Shown: positions 33,228-43,250 of the stretch, one piece after another
How the letters are laid out: every line of letters begins with the position of its first letter
How positions within the stretch are numbered: position 1 is the stretch's first letter
NCBI GenBank assembly: GCA_037951105.1
Contig: JBAMJV010008166.1
Location: 62,001-126,000, forward strand
Length of the DNA: 64,000 nucleotides
From: Echinarachnius parma
Taxonomy: Eukaryota; Echinodermata; Echinoidea; Clypeasteroida; Echinarachniidae
Direction of reading: 5' to 3'
Notes under the pieces: model-generated
Databases searched by the model: none
Told to the model about the DNA's origin: nothing
What the model saw: the letters and a program-made list of their open reading frames with translations, nothing else
Program-made: the position numbers and the translations under genes

Positions 33228-34061
33228 TAGAAAAACAAGGACATGATAACACTGTTTTCAATACAAATAATAGCAAAAATAGGAATTTTTCTGTTCACTA
33301 AATTATGATCGTTTATAATCGATCATGAACAGAACCCCGATAGCAATTCTGCGTTGGCCCAATGGGTGATTTCAAGTATGGTGTTTAGGGCTGGTGTTAG
33401 TGTTTATCAAACTGGCGTTTGTGTGTAATAAACACTAACACCGGCCTTAAAGACCATACTTGAAATCACCCATTGTCGGCCCACTTACGACGCATTGGGA
33501 TCGATTGCGGAACGAACCTTTACCGATCATAAATGGGCTGTGCAGAGGGGCTTTGCACCGCGAATATTTTGTCAATAACATTTAATTGTATTGTATTAAT
33601 TTACCAATGCAACAGCATCATATTATGTACAATATTTCCCGTCATTTATCAAAAAGGATAGACATATTGCATAGTATATTATTCAAAACTAGCCCTTCAA
33701 CAACTATATATATAAGCAATACAAGTGTATACCGCACATTATATTATCGATAATATTACAACAAATTATATAGAAAACAAAGACATGATAACACTGTTTT
33801 CAATTCAAATAATAGCAAAAATAGGAATTTTTCTGTTCACTATTATGATCGTTTATAATCGATCATGAACCCCGATAGCAATTTACAAATTTAACAAAAT
33901 CATAATATACATGTAAGGTACAATATTTCACAATTTCCCCTCATTTATTAAAAAGGACAGACATTGCATAGTATGTTAGTCAAAACTAGCCCTTGAACAA
34001 CTATAAACAATACAAGTATATAATGTACATTATATTATCGATAATATTACAACAATCCAAA
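33228..34061. repeat. Tandem duplication inside the 5.75-kb element
   Basis: The block with ACATGATAACACTGTTTTCA and TAGGAATTTTTCTGTTCACT at about 33240 returns at about 33782. The following CAAAACTAGCCCTT...ACATTATATTATCGATAAT block also occurs twice (33685 and 33981). The first copy carries an inserted hairpin at 33365. Confidence 0.85.
33365..33474. mobile_element. ~110-bp hairpin element
   Basis: Arms of about 45 bp starting TGGGTGATTTCAAGTATGGT and ending ACCATACTTGAAATCACCCA, with a loop around 33411-33430. It lies only in the first copy of the 33228 duplication, so it inserted after that duplication, or was lost from the other copy. Confidence 0.8.
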
Positions 34062-34349
34062 ATGTTCCAAAAAGGTTTTCATACATTGTTGGTAGCACAT
34101 AATTAAAATATATTTTAAGTATTATATAATATATTATACAATTTACGAAATCCGTATCGTGACATTGTACATTTTAAGTCGCATGGAGGTTCATCTAAAA
34201 TTACTCCCCCAATGTATGAAATGGACTGTTTCCCTATACCTGTCTTGATTTAGCTATCTTGCATTTTGTTAATCAATTTCCCAGTGAAATATATAGCAGT
34301 GGTTCAATCATTTGTTCGTCATATTCGTATCTATATTACTACAAATGAA

Positions 34350-34925
34350 GTATACAGTCCACTTCTGGTAAAGAGAGTTCAGCATTGGTTAACCCGAGTT
34401 TTGGTAACTAAAACCTGCATCATTACATTACAAACTAACAGTTATAACTTACTTCACCATGTTCGAAAGGAATAACACAACACATTACTGAGTAAAAAGC
34501 ATGTTCCCATTAAAAAAAGAGACATTAAAACTCAAGAGGACGCTCTTTAAAAACCTATTGGTCTTAACATTCACAAATAAAATGTTGTGCATGTCATGAT
34601 TTGTTGAAATAGTGATTAGATAGAGAGATAATCAACGATTATTTAAAAACATCTTTACTATTGTACCTTTTTAAAAAGGAGAAGCAATTTTTTAATTTGT
34701 TAGCGGCCGGTTCAAAGTTATATTTTGTGTTCCCTACAATTTTTAAAATGTTATGTTAATGGATATCTCAGGCATTTCTGAACCAATTTTGATCAAATTA
34801 TAGTTTATTCTGTCATTACAATTGTATGCTCTTTCAAATTTGATACAGTACTCCGTGTTTGATTATATCACACACATATTGTATGTAGCACCCTCTATAC
34901 CAAAACCCAACGCAACTATCCTTTA
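34350..34925. mobile_element. MITE family D, copy 1
   Basis: Shares long blocks with 35645-36210 (GAAATAGTGATTAGATAGAGA; TTTCTGAACC then TTTTGATCAAA). It ends CTCTATACCAAAACCCAACG and CTTTAA. The left terminus is eroded. Confidence 0.7.
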
Positions 34926-35399
34926 ATACCTTGATACCAAAAAACTATTTTCTCGGTAACGATTTCTATATAGACAATATGAATTCGGTCTAATATATTT
35001 TCTTTACACCTATAACGCGTCAATATCCCAATATTTGACCTCATTACATTTAAATATATGTGTAAATCCTCTCTAAAAAGTGCGAAACCGGCTAGAATCA
35101 TCTGCAAACAATCCCAAATGCAAATAATACAGTAGGTTTGGAAATCTTTTGTATAAAATATGAGGAAAAACGCTGGTTCCAGTACAGATCATTTTGAAAC
35201 TCCACATGTAATCGGATAAAACGGATAAATATGCCTTGACCACGAACACCGAGTGGGATGTATGCGAATTTCATGAACTAATTGTAGGGAACAATGTTGC
35301 TGTGTTGCTGTGTTGCAGTGTTGCGTCCAAATGGACGTTTTTAAATTGTTGTTTAAACGTTAGAAAAAAAAGAAAAAAAAAACTTTCATATATTTGATT

Positions 35400-35580
35400 T
35401 CAACTGCAAGTACCAGCATATAGCCTGTCGGACGCTGGAAACGTTCTAAGAACGTTTTTTAAACGTTGATTAAGGAAGAAGACCTACGTGACCTAATAAA
35501 AAAAAAACGTTTTGTAAACGTTGATTAAAGACGAATACGTGACCTAATTAAAACGTTTTGTAAAGTTTTGTGTTTGCTGG
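35400..35580. repeat. AACGTTTT-rich short repeats
   Basis: ACGTTTTTTAAACGTTGATTAA and AACGTTTTGTAAACGTTGATTAA recur, with inverted AAACGTT words. Part of the 5.75-kb element interior. Confidence 0.6.
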
Positions 35581-35644
35581 GTAGTGCCCGTAATGAATGT
35601 ACTCGGGAGACTATTCACGAAAGCTTATGCGTATATTTATGAAC

Positions 35645-36210
35645 TTAAAGGGATAGTTGATTTCTGGTAAGGAGAGTACAGTTTGGGTGAAACTGAATTT
35701 TAGTAACCAAAACCTACATCATTACATTGCAAACTAATAGTTATAACTAGAAAGGAACACAAAATTCCAAATGACGTAGTAAAAGACCATGTTATCATTC
35801 AAAAAGAGCCGTTAAAACGTAAGAGGGCGCCTTCTAAAAACTCATCGGTTTCAACCATTTTGAATAAAATAGTGTGCATGTGATGTTTTGTTGAAATAGT
35901 GATTAGATAGAGAAATAACCAACAACTATCAACATACCTTTTTTGTAACTTTTTGAAAAGAGGAAGCATTTTTTAGAATTTTTAACGGCTGGTTCAAAAT
36001 TCTCTAATAAACCGGGGGCCCCAGCTTTATTACAAAATGTTACGTTTATGGATATTTCAGCCGTTTCTGAACCGATTTTGATCAAACAAAGATGATTGTA
36101 TTATTTAGATAGTATGCTCTTTCAAATTTTACACTCAGTTTTTCATTATCTCACAAACAAACAAAAAGTAGTCTAGCGCCCTCTCTACCAAAACTCAACT
36201 ACGCCTTTAA
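35645..36210. mobile_element. MITE family D, copy 2 (TTAA-flanked)
   Basis: TTAAAGGGATAGTTGATTTC at the left and, reversed from the right, TTAAAGGCGTAGTTGAGTTT form the ends, with TTAA at each edge. A partial copy in reverse orientation is present at 45733 and in its duplicate at 48707. Confidence 0.8.
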
Positions 36211-36339
36211 TTAGGAGTTTGAAAGACCGATTCCAGCGATTACACGGCAATGTGTAAATTTGAATAATTTCGATTTAAAAAGTGTAAAATTGAGAGAAAA
36301 TGTTATAATGAATAATAAGTATAATAAGAAGTCTGACGT

Positions 36340-37860
36340 CAATTAGCCAACCAATTTCCAACACCACTCATTGATTAAATGTTGTAGTAGGTGAAACGGT
36401 GGCCCAACGTTGGCTTGCCTACAGTGTCGAAATGTGGTTGTTTGTCAAATGTTGGTTTGACGTCAACTAGCCAACCACTATCCAACGCCGCTCATTGACC
36501 GAATAGGTAGGCGAAACGTTGGCCTAACGTTGGCTGGCCCACCGTCAAAATGTGGTTGTTTGTTAAAGGTTGGTTTGACGTCAGCTAGCCAATCAATATC
36601 GAACGTCGCTCATTGTCCGAATGTATAGTAGGCAAACGTTCGCCTAACGTTGGCTTGCCCACCGTCGAAATGTGGTTGTTTGTTAAAGGTTGGTTTGACG
36701 TCAGCTAGCCAACCAATATCCAACGTCGCTCATTAACAGAATGTTGTAGTAGGCGAAACGTTGGCCCAACGTTGGCTTGCCCGACGTCGAAATGTGGTTG
36801 TTTGTTAAAGGTTGGTTTGACGTCAGCTAGCCAACCAATATCCAACGTCGCTCATTTACAGAATGTTGTAGTAGGCGAAACGTTGGCCTAACGTTGACTT
36901 GCCCACCGTCGAAATGTGGTTGTTTGTTAAAGGTTGGTTTAACGTCAGCTAGCCAACCAATATCCAACGTCGCTCATTTACAGAATGTTGTAGTAGGCGA
37001 AACGTTGGCCTAATGTTGGCTTGCCTACCGTCGAAATGTGGTTGTTTGTTAAAGGTTGGTTTGACGACAGCTAGCTAACCAATTTCCAACGTCGCTTGCA
37101 TTGACCGAATATTTTCGTAGGCCAAACGTTGGCCTAACGTTGGCTTGCCTTCTGTTGAAATGTGGTTGTTTGTCAAACGTTGGTTTGACGTCAGCTAGCC
37201 AACCAAAATCCAACGTCGCTCATTTACAGAATGTTGTTGTCGGCGAAACGTTGGCCCAACGTTGACTATCCTACCGTCGAAATATGGTTGTTTGTTAAAG
37301 GTTGGTTTGACGTCAGCTAGCCAACCGATTTCCAACGTCGCTCATTGACCGAATGTTGTAGTAGGCGAAACGTTGGCCCAACGTTGGCTTGCCCGACGTC
37401 GAAATGTGGTTGTTTGTTAAAGGTTGGTTTGACGTCAGCTAGCCAACCAATATCCAACGTCGCTCATTTACAGAATGTTGTAGTCGGCGAAACGTTGGCC
37501 TAACGTTGGCTTCCCCACCGTCGAAATGTGGTTGTTTGTTAAAGGTTGGCTTGACGTCAGCTAGCCAACCAATATCCAACGTCGCTCATTAACAGAACGT
37601 TGTAGTCGGCGAAACGTTGGCCGAACGTTGACTATCCTACCGTCGAAATGTGGTTATGTATTAAACGTTGGTCTGACGTTAACGAGCCAACCAATATCCA
37701 ACGCAAGTCATTGACACAGTGTCGTAGTAGGCGAAACGTTGGTTAAACGTTAGCCTGCCCACCGTCGACATGTGGTTGTTTGCCAAACGTTAGTACGACG
37801 TCAACTAGCCAACAAATATCCAACGCCACTCATCAACAAAATGTCGCAGTAGGCGAAACG
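36340..37860 (+). repeat. 121-bp tandem array, about 12-13 units
   Basis: Each unit contains AAATGTGGTTGTTTGTTAAA, GGTTGGTTTGACGTCAGCTA, ATATCCAACGTCGCTCATT and GGCGAAACGTTGGCCTAACG. The spacing of AATGTGGTTG is about 118-123 bp from 36430 onward. The units differ by several substitutions. There are no spacers of unrelated sequence, so it is not CRISPR-like. Confidence 0.95.
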
Positions 37861-38935
37861 TTGGCCCAACGTTTGTTTTTCGACCAAAGAATTATGATTG
37901 TTCGTCCGACTATCACCCAACGTTGTTTCAACGTACATTTGCCGACCAGTTTGCCAAAAGTCAACAGAAAACGTTGGCGTAACGTTGTCTTAACGTCAGC
38001 TCTCCGACTGCAAAAATTTGGTTGCATATTTACCTTAGGCCAACGTTGGCTCAACGTTGTTTTGCCAACCGCGACGGTGCCGACTATAGACTACGTTGGG
38101 CCAACGTAGCATTGTTATCTGGGTTGTGTATTTTTCGTTTTATTACAAGTTTAGCATGGAAATGCATGAGTCCTCTTTCAGGATATTCGTATACAAACAC
38201 ATACAAGTGAGTTTATGCAATTTTGACTGGATTTTGGTTTCGCTGGGTCTATTATTACCTAGAACTGTGTAAGCCGGACATTATGATTTTACAAGCAGCG
38301 AATTCCAAACTCGCTCTGTGTATCTTTTGTACACGGCACGCGCGCACACGTAAGTTTACACAATGAGATCGATCGATATTCATTCACGCCTATACACGGT
38401 ACTGGGCCCAGAATTGAATAGCGTGTTATAAGCCGTCTCGCTCGCGGTAAGCCCTAGCTCTGATCTCCAGGTCATTCATGCGTATACAGGCTACCGGGCC
38501 GGTTTATTATTTAGGATATTAGCTAGTCTCGATCTAGTCATTCCCATTATTTCAATGCAAGCTTGTCGGATATCAACTGCGCATCGTGCCATAAAGTCTC
38601 GGATTTTTACTATTTAGTACAACGTTTTGATTTTCATGAGTAGTTTGTTTCACAAATTAGTTCTCAATTCGTTGGTAATAGCTTATCACTATCAATGTAA
38701 CATCGTATCTCAAAATGTCTCGTCATGGAACGAAGTCTCTGTTTAGCGTTGAAGATGCTCGAGAAGCGATCCTTGACTCGGACTCTGAAAATGAATTTGA
38801 TAAAATGGACTTATCAAGCGAAGAAGAGTATTCGTCGGACGTAGAAAATGATCAATATGAAACCACGACGTTCGATGATTTCTTTGAATCGGAGAATACA
38901 GCAGAGTCCACGAATGGAAATACTCCTGTAAACCC

Positions 38936-39516
38936 CCGGGGGGGGCACTCAAATTATTTTTTGACGGGGGTGTGCCGCACGGAACTCTGAAATGGGGGTC
39001 TGAAGAGCTAACTACAAGCACAAAATATAGGGTCTTTGGAGCTACACAATCCCTGAAACGCACAAAATATAGGGTCTTTGGAGCTAGAAAATCCCTGATA
39101 CGCACAAAATATAGGGTCTTTGGAGCTACAAAATCCCCGAAAGGGGAGTTGAGGGGTCTAAGGAGCAGACTGAAACTACAAAATACATAGACTCGGAGAT
39201 TTCAAATACCTACGGAAACCCTCAAAAAGGCTCAAATTGTGGTCTAAGGAGCCGAACTAGAAGAAGAATAATGGATTTGGCGCTACTCAAATACAAAGCC
39301 AAGCCATTCCGGGGGTCTTTGGAGCCGAACTCGAAGAAGAATAATGGATTGTCGCTACTCAACTACCTAGCCAAGTCATTCCGAGGGTCTATGGAGCGGA
39401 AATTTTTGAAAATCGGGTATCTTTAGAGCTGTGATCGAGTGTGAAAAAGGGGGTCTTTTAAGCGGCACATACCCGTCTTACATTATACATGAGTGCCCCC
39501 CCCCCCCCCCCCCCGG
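38936..39516. mobile_element. 581-bp MITE in the piggyBac ORF, 9-bp TSD
   Basis: Ends are CCGGGGGGGGCACTC and GAGTGCCCC...CCCCGG, with an imperfect inverted arm of about 40 bp (TGTGCCGC / GCGGCACA). TGTAAACCC flanks it at 38927-38935 and 39517-39525. The interior carries three units of about 42 bp with CAAAATATAGGGTCTTTGGA, and related GGGTCTTTGGAGC words later. The right terminus has an expanded C-run. Superfamily uncertain. Confidence 0.85.
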
Positions 39517-40350
39517 TGTAAACCCCGCCAGCGCTCGTAACGATACCCTCGATCCAGACCGAACCGACCGGGGAGTTAGGGGGGACCAACATGCAGCCGA
39601 GCCCATTGCGACCGCTTCCGTGCCGGGGGATAGCGGGAACAAGCGTCGTCGAGTCGCAGCTGCAGAGCCAGTGGGGCGGACCTGGGAGGATAACCCATCT
39701 GACGGACCTCAACACTTCGAGTTTACAGGCACCCCTGGTATCAGTCCTGATACAGGCCTGTCACCAACTTCAACTCCGCTGGACTGTTATCTCAAATTTG
39801 TGTCAAAGGAAACATTTGAGGAAGTTGCAGTTGAGACCAACAAATACGCGTCTTCGGTCCTGAGAGAATCCCCTCCATCGCCATCATCACCAGCCAAGAA
39901 CTGGACCAGAACTAGTGCAGGTATGTACAGTCTAAGACTTGTATTTTGTTAATCCAGAAATAATATCAAAATTACCTTTACTAAACTTACAATTGATATG
40001 TATTATTTCTGTTTTTCTTCAGCATATGAATAAAAAAGGGTTTCTATTATCTTATTTATTTTCAATTGTAATGTAAGAAGATTGTAAGACTAAGAAGATG
40101 TTCTGTAACTACATGTATGTGGCATAGTGTTGACAAAAGACCTTTTCAAATGTTAGTTTGATATTTATAGTGAAGTTTATGACTTGTGTCATTTTTACAT
40201 GTATGAAGAGTATGAAGTATTGAAGAATTGTTTTTTCTTTCTTTTTATTTTGCAGGAGAGCTCATCTTCTGGGCGTTATGCATGCTCATGGGAGTCGTCG
40301 GGAAACCTGCAATCCATCTCTACTGGTCTACCAGGAACATCCTTGCCACC

Positions 40351-41236
40351 TAGTCCAAGAAGACTAAAGGTAGAGACATTTACATTAACATTTGGACGTT
40401 TTTTTTTAACATGTCATACCTTTAGTCCTAGTCCATAGTGTACACGTTCTGTATCTAGCCACTTATCCACCCAAAAAACCCTCCAATTTGGTTGGAAATA
40501 TTTCGGCTACTCACCTGAATTTTCACGACTAGGCAGATGTTTACTCTCTTTCTGCAATTGTGCTGTCCCAAATACGTTTACAAGTTGTAATTCTGGTAAA
40601 ATTAACACTTTTCCGAGGTAAACACAGCCCGATGTTTGATGACGAAGAATTCCCGTAACATGCTATTCAACGCAATTGCACATGGTAGTATTGTATTCGC
40701 CGCGTAGACATTTGCATAACACACGGCCGGCTCGCGAATATAATACCGTTGCATGTATAACCTGTACGCGCGCGCGCCGTATCCTCTATATAATATACAG
40801 TAGAGGATACGGCGCGCGCGCGTGCAGGTTATACATGCAACGGTATTATATTCGCGAGCCGTGTGTTATGCAAATGTCTATACACGGCGAATACAATACT
40901 ACATTGTGCAATTGCGTTGAATAGCATGTTACGGGAATTCTTGGTCATCAAACATCGGGCTGTGTTTACCTCGGAAAAGTGTTAATTTTACCAGAATTAC
41001 AACTTGTAAACGTATTTGGGACAGCACAATTGCAGAAAGAGAGTAAACATCTGCCTAGTCGTGAAAATTCAGGTGAGTAGCCGAAATATTTCCAACCAAA
41101 TTGGAGGGTTTTTTGGGTGGATAAGTGGCTAGATACAGAACGTGTACACTATGGACTAGGACTAAAGGTATGACATGTTAAAAAAAAACGTCCAAATGTT
41201 AATGTAAATGTCTCTACCTTTAGTCTTCTTGGACTA
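40351..41236. mobile_element. 886-bp near-perfect palindrome (foldback) with 9-bp TSD
   Basis: The left arm 40351-40788 and right arm 40801-41236 are almost exact reverse complements, with a 12-bp centre. The ends are TAGTCCAAGAAGACTAAAGG and its inverse. CTTGCCACC occurs at 40342-40350 and 41237-41245. Very long inverted repeats with a 9-bp target duplication fit Mutator-like (MULE) foldbacks. It is non-coding. The centre includes CGCGCGCGC. The low arm divergence suggests recent insertion or arm correction. Confidence 0.93.
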
Positions 41237-41293
41237 CTTGCCACCCCTTTCTTCGGCCAGACTATGACGAGGGACCGCTTCACTCTTCTTCTC

Positions 41294-42925
41294 CGGGGGG
41301 TAGTTGTCCGGGGGGTAATTGTCCGAGGGGTAATCATCCGGGGGGTAGTTGTCTTGGGGGGTAATATTCCGGGGGGTAGATGTCCGAGGGGTAATTGTCG
41401 GGGGGGGGGGGGGGTAATTGTCTTGGGGGGTAATTGTCTTGGGGGGTAATTGTCTTGGGGGGTAGTTGTCTGGGGGGTAATCGTCCGGGGGCTAATTATC
41501 CGGGGGGTAGTTGTTTTTTGGGGGTAATATTCCGGGGGGTAGTTGTCCGGGGGGTAATTGTCTGGGGGGTAATCGTCCGGGGGGTAATCATCCGGGGCGT
41601 AGTTGTCTTGGGGGGTAATATTCCGGGGGGTAGTTGTCCGGGGGGTAATTGTCCGAGGGGTAATCATCCGGGGGGTAGTTGTCTTGGGGGGTAATATTCC
41701 GGGGGGTAGATGTCCGAGGGGTAATTGTCTGGGGGGTAATTGTCTTGGGGGGGTAATTGTCTTAGGGGGTAGTTGTCTTGGGGGGTAATTGTCCTAGGGG
41801 GGGGGGGGGGGGTAATTGTCCGGGTGGTAGTTGTCTTGGGAGGTAATTGTCTTGGGGGGTAATTGTCCTAGGGGGCTAATTATCCGGGGGGTAGTTGTCT
41901 TGGGGGTAGTTGTCTTGGGGGGTAATATTCCGGGGGGTAGTTGTCCGGGGGGTATTTGTCTGGGGGGTAATCGTCCGGGGGGTAATCATCCGGGGGGTGG
42001 TTGTCTTAGGGGTAATATTCCGGGGGGGGGTAGTTGTCCGGGGGGTAGTTGTCCGGGGGCTAGTTGTCCGGGGGGTAATTGTCCGGGGGGTAATTGTCTG
42101 GGGGGTTATCGTCCGAGGGGTAATCATCCGGGGGGTAGTTGTCTTGGGGGTAATATTCCGGGGGGTAGTTGTCCGGGGGGTAATTGTCTGGGGGGTAATC
42201 GTCCGGGGGGTAATCACCCGGGGGTAGTTGTCTTGGGGGTAGTTGTCTTGGGGGGTAATTGTCTTGGGGGGTAGTTGTCTTGGGGGGTAATTGTATTGGG
42301 GGGTAATTGTCCTAGGGGGGAAATTGTCCGGGTGGTAGTTGACCGGGGGGGGGGGGTCTATTGTCCTAGGGGGGGGTAGTTGTCCGGGGGGTAATTATCC
42401 GGGAGGTAGTTGTCTTGGGGGTAGTTGTCTTGGGGGGTAATATTCCGAGGGGTAGTTGTCCGGGGGGTAATTTTCTGGGGAGTAATCGTCCGGGGGGTAA
42501 TCATCCAGGGGGTAGTTTTCATGGGGTGTAATATTCCGGGGGGTAGTTGTCCGGGGGCTAGTTGTCCGGGGGGTAATTGTCTGGGGGGTTATCGTCCGAG
42601 GGGTAATCATCCGGGGGGTAGTTGTCTTGGGGGGTAATATTCCGGGGGGTAGTTGTCCGGGGGGTAATTGTCTGGGGGGTAATCGTCCGGGGGGTAATCA
42701 TCCGGAGGGTAGTTGACTTGGGGGGTAGTTGTCTTTGGGGTAATTGTCTTGGGGGTAATTGTCTTGGGGGGGTTGTTGTCTTGGTGGGTAATTGTCCTAG
42801 GGGGGTAATTGTCCGGGTGGTAGTTGTCCGGGGGGGGGAGGGGGTAATTGTCCTAGGGGGGTAGTTGTCCGGGGGTAATCGTCCGGGGTGGTTGTCCAGG
42901 GGGTAGTAGTCCGGACACGCTTATA
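41294..42925 (+). repeat. 1.6-kb G-rich 15-bp minisatellite
   Basis: About 100 units of GGGGGGTAATTGTCC, GGGGGGTAGTTGTCT, GGGGGGTAATATTCC and relatives. Larger blocks of several units recur in fixed order. The unit is 15 bp, so long open frames occur on both strands (VIVRG or DNYPP words), broken wherever the G-run length changes. It adjoins the piggyBac frame directly at its left edge. Every unit has a G-run of six or more, so the plus strand could form G-quadruplexes. Confidence 0.95.
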
Positions 42926-43082
42926 ATCCTATTGTTTCAATCGTTCTTAATCTGTACACAAATTAACATGGAGATATTTTCTAAATCAGTGCCTTGCCCG
43001 ACCATGCAACTGACCACTGAACAGCATGCTTTTTGTAGTCATTAAGTAGAATTGCTCTAGGAGTATCCAACAAGTTGTTAAA

Positions 43083-43250
43083 GGGGACCACCAGGCAAAG
43101 AACAACACATTATTATATATTTTTGTACCGTTTTGTGATATCAAATAGATACCCAACATTTTGCAAAGGGTTGTGTCATTCATAAACAAAGCAATTAATT
43201 TCCACCACTTACGGAACCACTGCTATTTCCTGGTTCCATATGGGCCAACC
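43083..43250 (+). repeat. Dispersed repeat with GGGACCACCAGGC start, copy 1
   Basis: Matches 61128-61290 over about 165 bp with few differences (ACCACCAGGCAAAGAACAAC; TTTTGCAAAGGGTTGTGT; ACTTACGGAACCACT). Both copies follow AAAGGG, so they look like MITE fragments. Confidence 0.8.

Larger units (their letters stand above)
32374..38122. mobile_element. 5.75-kb non-autonomous TIR element with GTTGGCC repeats
   Basis: The left end CCCAGATAACAATGCTACGT and right end ACGTAGCATTGTTATCTGGG are exact inverse copies over at least 27 bp, continuing into TTGGCCCA. The interior holds a left array of GTTGGCCCAACGT-type words (32390-32885), AT-rich middle DNA with further repeats, and a 121-bp tandem array (36340-37860). 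No ORF over about 110 codons exists, so it cannot encode a transposase. I cannot assign a superfamily, and no target duplication is evident (flanks GTAGTT and TTGTGTA). Confidence 0.8.
32169..41293 (+). mobile_element. piggyBac transposon, 5' part, with nested insertions
   Basis: The left end is TTAACCCGTTTACTACGGGG, followed by subterminal palindromes CCGAGAATTCTCGG and CCGAGATTTCTCGG. The leader is interrupted by the 5.75-kb element 32374-38122, and the transposase starts at 38715. The ORF is interrupted by 38936-39516 and 40351-41236, and the remainder is replaced by the minisatellite from 41294. No matching right terminus was found. Confidence 0.75.
38715..41293 (+). pseudogene. piggyBac transposase, disrupted by two insertions and truncated
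   Basis: The start at 38715 gives an acidic N-terminus (SVEDAREAILDSDSENEFD) typical of piggyBac proteins. The frame is interrupted after codons VNP by the 38936-39516 MITE and resumes in the same frame within the 9-bp duplication. The next part has FEFTGTPGISPDTGLSPTST and EEVAVETNKYASSVL, the start of the DDE_Tnp_1_7 domain. An intron (39921-40255; donor CAG/GTATGT, acceptor TTTTGCAG) keeps phase 1. Exon 2 reads ELIFWALCMLMGVVGKPAIH and LYWSTRNILAT, is cut by the foldback 40351-41236, and continues as PFFGQTMTRDRFTLLLR before the G-rich minisatellite. The catalytic Asp triad region, normally downstream, is absent. Apart from the insertions, the reading frame has no stop, so the insertions probably killed a recently intact gene. 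A domesticated PGBD-like gene is less likely because a transposon end lies upstream. Confidence 0.88.

Noticed and set aside
36340..37860. Regular repeats as a CRISPR-like array
   Set aside because: Whole 121-bp units repeat without unique spacers, and the setting is a eukaryotic transposon.
38715..38990. Host acidic protein gene
   Set aside because: The acidic N-terminus joins in frame with unmistakable piggyBac transposase segments downstream, so it is a transposon gene.
40676..40924. 82-codon plus-strand ORF
   Set aside because: Lies across the centre of the 886-bp palindrome; open by symmetry, with no coding features.
41149..42610. Thr/Pro-rich and Gly/Val-rich ORFs
   Set aside because: Products of the G-rich minisatellite in both strands. 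Frame changes occur at every G-run length change.
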